This document shows positions 12,964 to 14,677 of a stretch of DNA of 14,677 bases, piece by piece. Each line of letters begins with the position of its first letter. Position 1 is the stretch's first letter. Position numbers and translations under genes: made by a program. Source of the DNA: Candidatus Giovannonibacteria bacterium RIFCSPHIGHO2_02_43_16 (GTDB lineage Bacteria; Patescibacteriota; Minisyncoccia; JACPKW01; UBA11713); the NCBI GenBank assembly GCA_001778545.1, contig MFHJ01000040.1, forward strand, positions 1 through 14,677. The letters are read 5' to 3'. Under the pieces are notes generated by a model. The model was not told where the DNA came from. It worked only from the letters and a program-made list of their open reading frames with translations, and ran no database searches.

Positions 12964-13917
12964 CTATATTGCAATATCAAAGAAAGACTTGGCGAAAGAA
13001 GCCAGGCTGTACGTTACGCCCACGGCGATAGCGATTATTATTATATTTGTCGCAATTCTTTTTCCGGCATCCATCCCCGAGAGAAAGGCGACTATGTATG
13101 AAACGGCGATTATAATTATCCCTGCGACGACTATGGAATATAGCGGGCTTGTCGCCCCGAATATTACCGGCAGAACCGGTACGAGAGAACCTATGAAATA
13201 GAATATTCCGACTACCATGGCCGATCTAAATGAACCGGTGCTCTCAATCTCCGTTGCATTTTCTCCAAGAAATCTTTTTTTGCCTATTTCCGTATTTTCG
13301 ATTTCTTTCTGCGAACTTTGAGCGGCGAATGCGGAAGCGGCCATGGAAATCGACCCCGCGACGGCGACCGTTAAGGCCGCAATCAAAACTGAAATGTTAT
13401 TCTCGAATGCCGCGAAAAATCCCGAGACAGCGCCGAGGATTTCCACAAGCCCGTCGTTAAACCCGAGAAATATATCCCGCACGCGTTCCGGATATATTTT
13501 TGTTCTTTTCGCAGAAGAGACGATTTCATCTTCGTGTTTAAATTCGTCTTCGAGTATATTTTTTATTTCAGCGCCCAGGGGGTCATTTTTGTATCTTTCC
13601 CACGCGGCAAGATATTTTTTTATGCCGTGAATTTCAATTGCCTGCAAAATAAGATGGATTCCGGCGCTTCCGGATAATCTCGCGAGCGAAAGAAGAACAA
13701 ATAACTTTATTTTCCGGCCGAGCCCAAGTTCTGCCGATTGAGTATTGAAAAAACTCTGCCACGCTGCGAGATGCTTTGTCTCGATCGGTATCAATTTGTT
13801 TAAAATTTCCTTCTCGTTCAGTCCTGCGAAATTCAGCATCTTCTTGTATAAAGTCAAATCAAAAAGCTCGTCCAAGACGAGATTCTGCGCAAGTTTTTTG
13901 TCAATTTCGGTTTGCAT
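12964..13917 (-). CDS. Ferritin-like domain fused to VIT1/CCC1-type metal transporter
   Basis: The 317-aa product has two parts. Residues about 8-135 form a helical bundle with ferritin/rubrerythrin-like metal ligands: DELFDLTLYKKML (Glu17 region), IETKHLAAW (Glu46 and His49), and EDEFKHEDEIV (about 123-133). Residues about 150-317 are the VIT1/CCC1 membrane domain, opening with GFNDGLVEILGAVSGFFAA and AGSISMAASAFAAQSSQKEIE; about five hydrophobic spans are visible. VIT1/CCC1 proteins export or store Fe2+ or Mn2+. Bacterial fusions with a diiron-like domain (as in MbfA) are known iron exporters, the diiron part sensing or oxidising the metal. I infer iron or manganese detoxification. The start overlaps the end of the hydrolase gene by 17 nt, so it is the last gene of the minus-strand operon. 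No SD is evident. Confidence 0.88.
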   Translation of the reverse strand: MQTEIDKKLAQNLVLDELFDLTLYKKMLNFAGLNEKEILNKLIPIETKHLAAWQSFFNTQSAELGLGRKIKLFVLLSLARLSGSAGIHLILQAIEIHGIKKYLAAWERYKNDPLGAEIKNILEDEFKHEDEIVSSAKRTKIYPERVRDIFLGFNDGLVEILGAVSGFFAAFENNISVLIAALTVAVAGSISMAASAFAAQSSQKEIENTEIGKKRFLGENATEIESTGSFRSAMVVGIFYFIGSLVPVLPVIFGATSPLYSIVVAGIIIIAVSYIVAFLSGMDAGKRIATNIIIIAIAVGVTYSLASFAKSFFDIAI

Positions 13918-14494
13918 CTTTGATTTTATTTACCATATCTAAAGTTCTTTCCACGACATCCGGAAGCTCGTGCGTTGCTTTTTCGTTTTCGATTGATCCA
14001 GAAAAATGACCCATTTTATGCTTGATAATAATCTTGGCGCCGAGCTTTTCTTTGAAGATTTCGGCGAATTTTAGATCGACATGCGGATCGTTATCAGAGA
14101 AAATCGCGGCGAAACCGCTTTTCGCGCTCTTTTTTATTTTCTCGAAATCAATCGGCTCATCGAAAAAAGTTTGAACTTCTTTGTATCCGGGGTTTTCAGT
14201 AAACCCGGCGACGAAAACGGCGCCTCCAATTTTTTCGGAATCGTCTATATTTTCGAGGTATCGCAGGATCGTCACGCATCCAATCGAGTGCCCGATTAAA
14301 TAAAGATTTTCGTCCGGGATGCCGACTTCTTTTTCCAAATGCGCGACCCAAGCGTTCATATCGGGATTATTTGTATCTGGGAAAGCGGGGATTTTAACTT
14401 CAAGTCCTTTTTGTTCTAGTTCTTTTTTAACCCATGGATACCAGCAGTATTCCGGCGTCCCTTCCCAGCAATGCACGATAATCGCGCGTCTCAT
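13901..14494 (-). CDS. RBBP9/YdeN-like serine alpha/beta hydrolase
   Basis: The 197-aa product is a small alpha/beta hydrolase. The opening RRAIIVHCWEGTPEYCWYPWVK is the first strand and loop typical of the RBBP9/YdeN family. The nucleophile elbow is LIGHSIG with Ser70; Asp136 in SDNDPHVD and His163 in KMGHFSG complete the triad. Substrates are unknown; the family includes esterases and aminopeptidase-like serine hydrolases. I chose ATG 14494 because GGAG lies 5 nt upstream and the family start follows at once. A longer in-frame ATG at 14551 lies within the previous gene and adds an unrelated basic peptide. Start and preceding stop overlap as ATGA, so it is coupled to the HIT gene. It overlaps the VIT gene by 17 nt. 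Confidence 0.92.
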   Translation of the reverse strand: MRRAIIVHCWEGTPEYCWYPWVKKELEQKGLEVKIPAFPDTNNPDMNAWVAHLEKEVGIPDENLYLIGHSIGCVTILRYLENIDDSEKIGGAVFVAGFTENPGYKEVQTFFDEPIDFEKIKKSAKSGFAAIFSDNDPHVDLKFAEIFKEKLGAKIIIKHKMGHFSGSIENEKATHELPDVVERTLDMVNKIKDANRN

Positions 14495-14677
14495 TTTTCT
14501 CCAAATAACTTGACAAATTTTTCGAGCTCTTCTGCGGAAGGACGCGCCCACATGTCGTGCTCGAATTGCATGCTTTTTTGGTAAAGTTTGTCTTCGTTTT
14601 CGCGGGGGATCAAATGGATATGAACATGGTCAACCTTAATGTCCGATTGGGACAAAAAGGGGCGGTAATTCTGGCGG
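14491..14677 (-). CDS. HIT-family protein, C-terminal part (cut by window edge)
   Basis: Sixty-two codons are visible, ending in TGA at 14491. The motif HVHIHLIPR is the histidine triad HxHxH of HIT nucleotide hydrolases and transferases, which act on AMP-linked phosphoramidates or dinucleoside polyphosphates. It is preceded by DIKVD, and followed by a helical tail (KLYQKSMQFEHDMWARPS, EELEKFVKLFGEK). The N-terminal half lies outside the window. The first gene of the visible minus-strand operon, it overlaps the hydrolase start by 4 nt (ATGA). Confidence 0.88.
   Translation of the reverse strand, partial: RQNYRPFLSQSDIKVDHVHIHLIPRENEDKLYQKSMQFEHDMWARPSAEELEKFVKLFGEK

Noticed and set aside
13343..13630. 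95-aa plus-strand frame opposite the VIT gene
   Set aside because: Antisense to a well-supported transporter, with no motif.
14495..14551. Longer start of the alpha/beta hydrolase
   Set aside because: The 19 extra residues overlap the HIT gene and look unrelated; GGAG before ATG 14494 and the ATGA overlap support the shorter start.

Overview
The window looks like ordinary chromosome of a small-genome bacterium of the Candidate Phyla Radiation (Patescibacteria), most likely a Parcubacteria-type lineage. This is an inference from gene style, not from a marker phylogeny. The signs are tightly packed genes, a polytopic O-antigen-ligase-like protein with a TPR tail joined to murJ, a minimal FtsB-like protein, tRNA genes without an encoded CCA, starts that often lack a Shine-Dalgarno (SD) sequence, and a REP/RAYT unit built on the palindrome TGTCCGACA. 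UGA is a true stop codon: it ends murJ, ftsB and others, and prfB is present.

Layout. (1) 1-1190: ftsZ with a promoter at the window edge and a perfect 16-bp hairpin terminator. (2) 1191-1818, minus strand: the RNase P RNA gene with a strong promoter, preceded by a 70-aa MerR-type HTH protein whose stop codon lies inside the rnpB -35 box. (3) 1866-5854: an O-antigen-ligase/TPR membrane protein overlapping the lipid II flippase gene murJ by one base. (4) 5856-6612: an IS200-like RAYT transposase unit flanked by REP hairpins and wedged between murJ and lepA; its reading frame runs through the right hairpin and overlaps the lepA start. (5) 6605-8386: lepA (EF4), carrying an in-frame palindromic insert. 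(6) 8387-9509: a possible 34-aa membrane peptide on the minus strand, an FtsB/DivIC-like septum protein, a membrane-anchored SurA-N-like protein and tRNA-Gly(CCC). (7) 9592-12546: a 26-nt near-palindrome, tRNA-Thr(CGT) with its own promoter, prfB with a programmed +1 frameshift, ftsE and ftsX, ending in a terminator. (8) 12566-14677, minus strand: an RRM RNA-binding protein, and an overlapping operon of a HIT-family protein (partial), an RBBP9/YdeN-like hydrolase and a ferritin-like/VIT1 membrane transporter.

How the genes fit together: much of the window serves cell division and envelope growth (ftsZ, murJ, ftsB-like, ftsE, ftsX, the O-antigen-ligase-like protein), mixed with translation and RNA functions (rnpB, lepA, prfB, two tRNAs, RRM protein). 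No phage, CRISPR array or large accessory island is visible. The least ordinary items are the RAYT/REP unit fused to the 5' end of lepA, the palindromic insert inside lepA, the hairpin just upstream of the RF2 frameshift site, the diiron-like domain fused to the VIT transporter, and the small minus-strand membrane peptide. I found no clear evidence of a wholly new multi-gene system.
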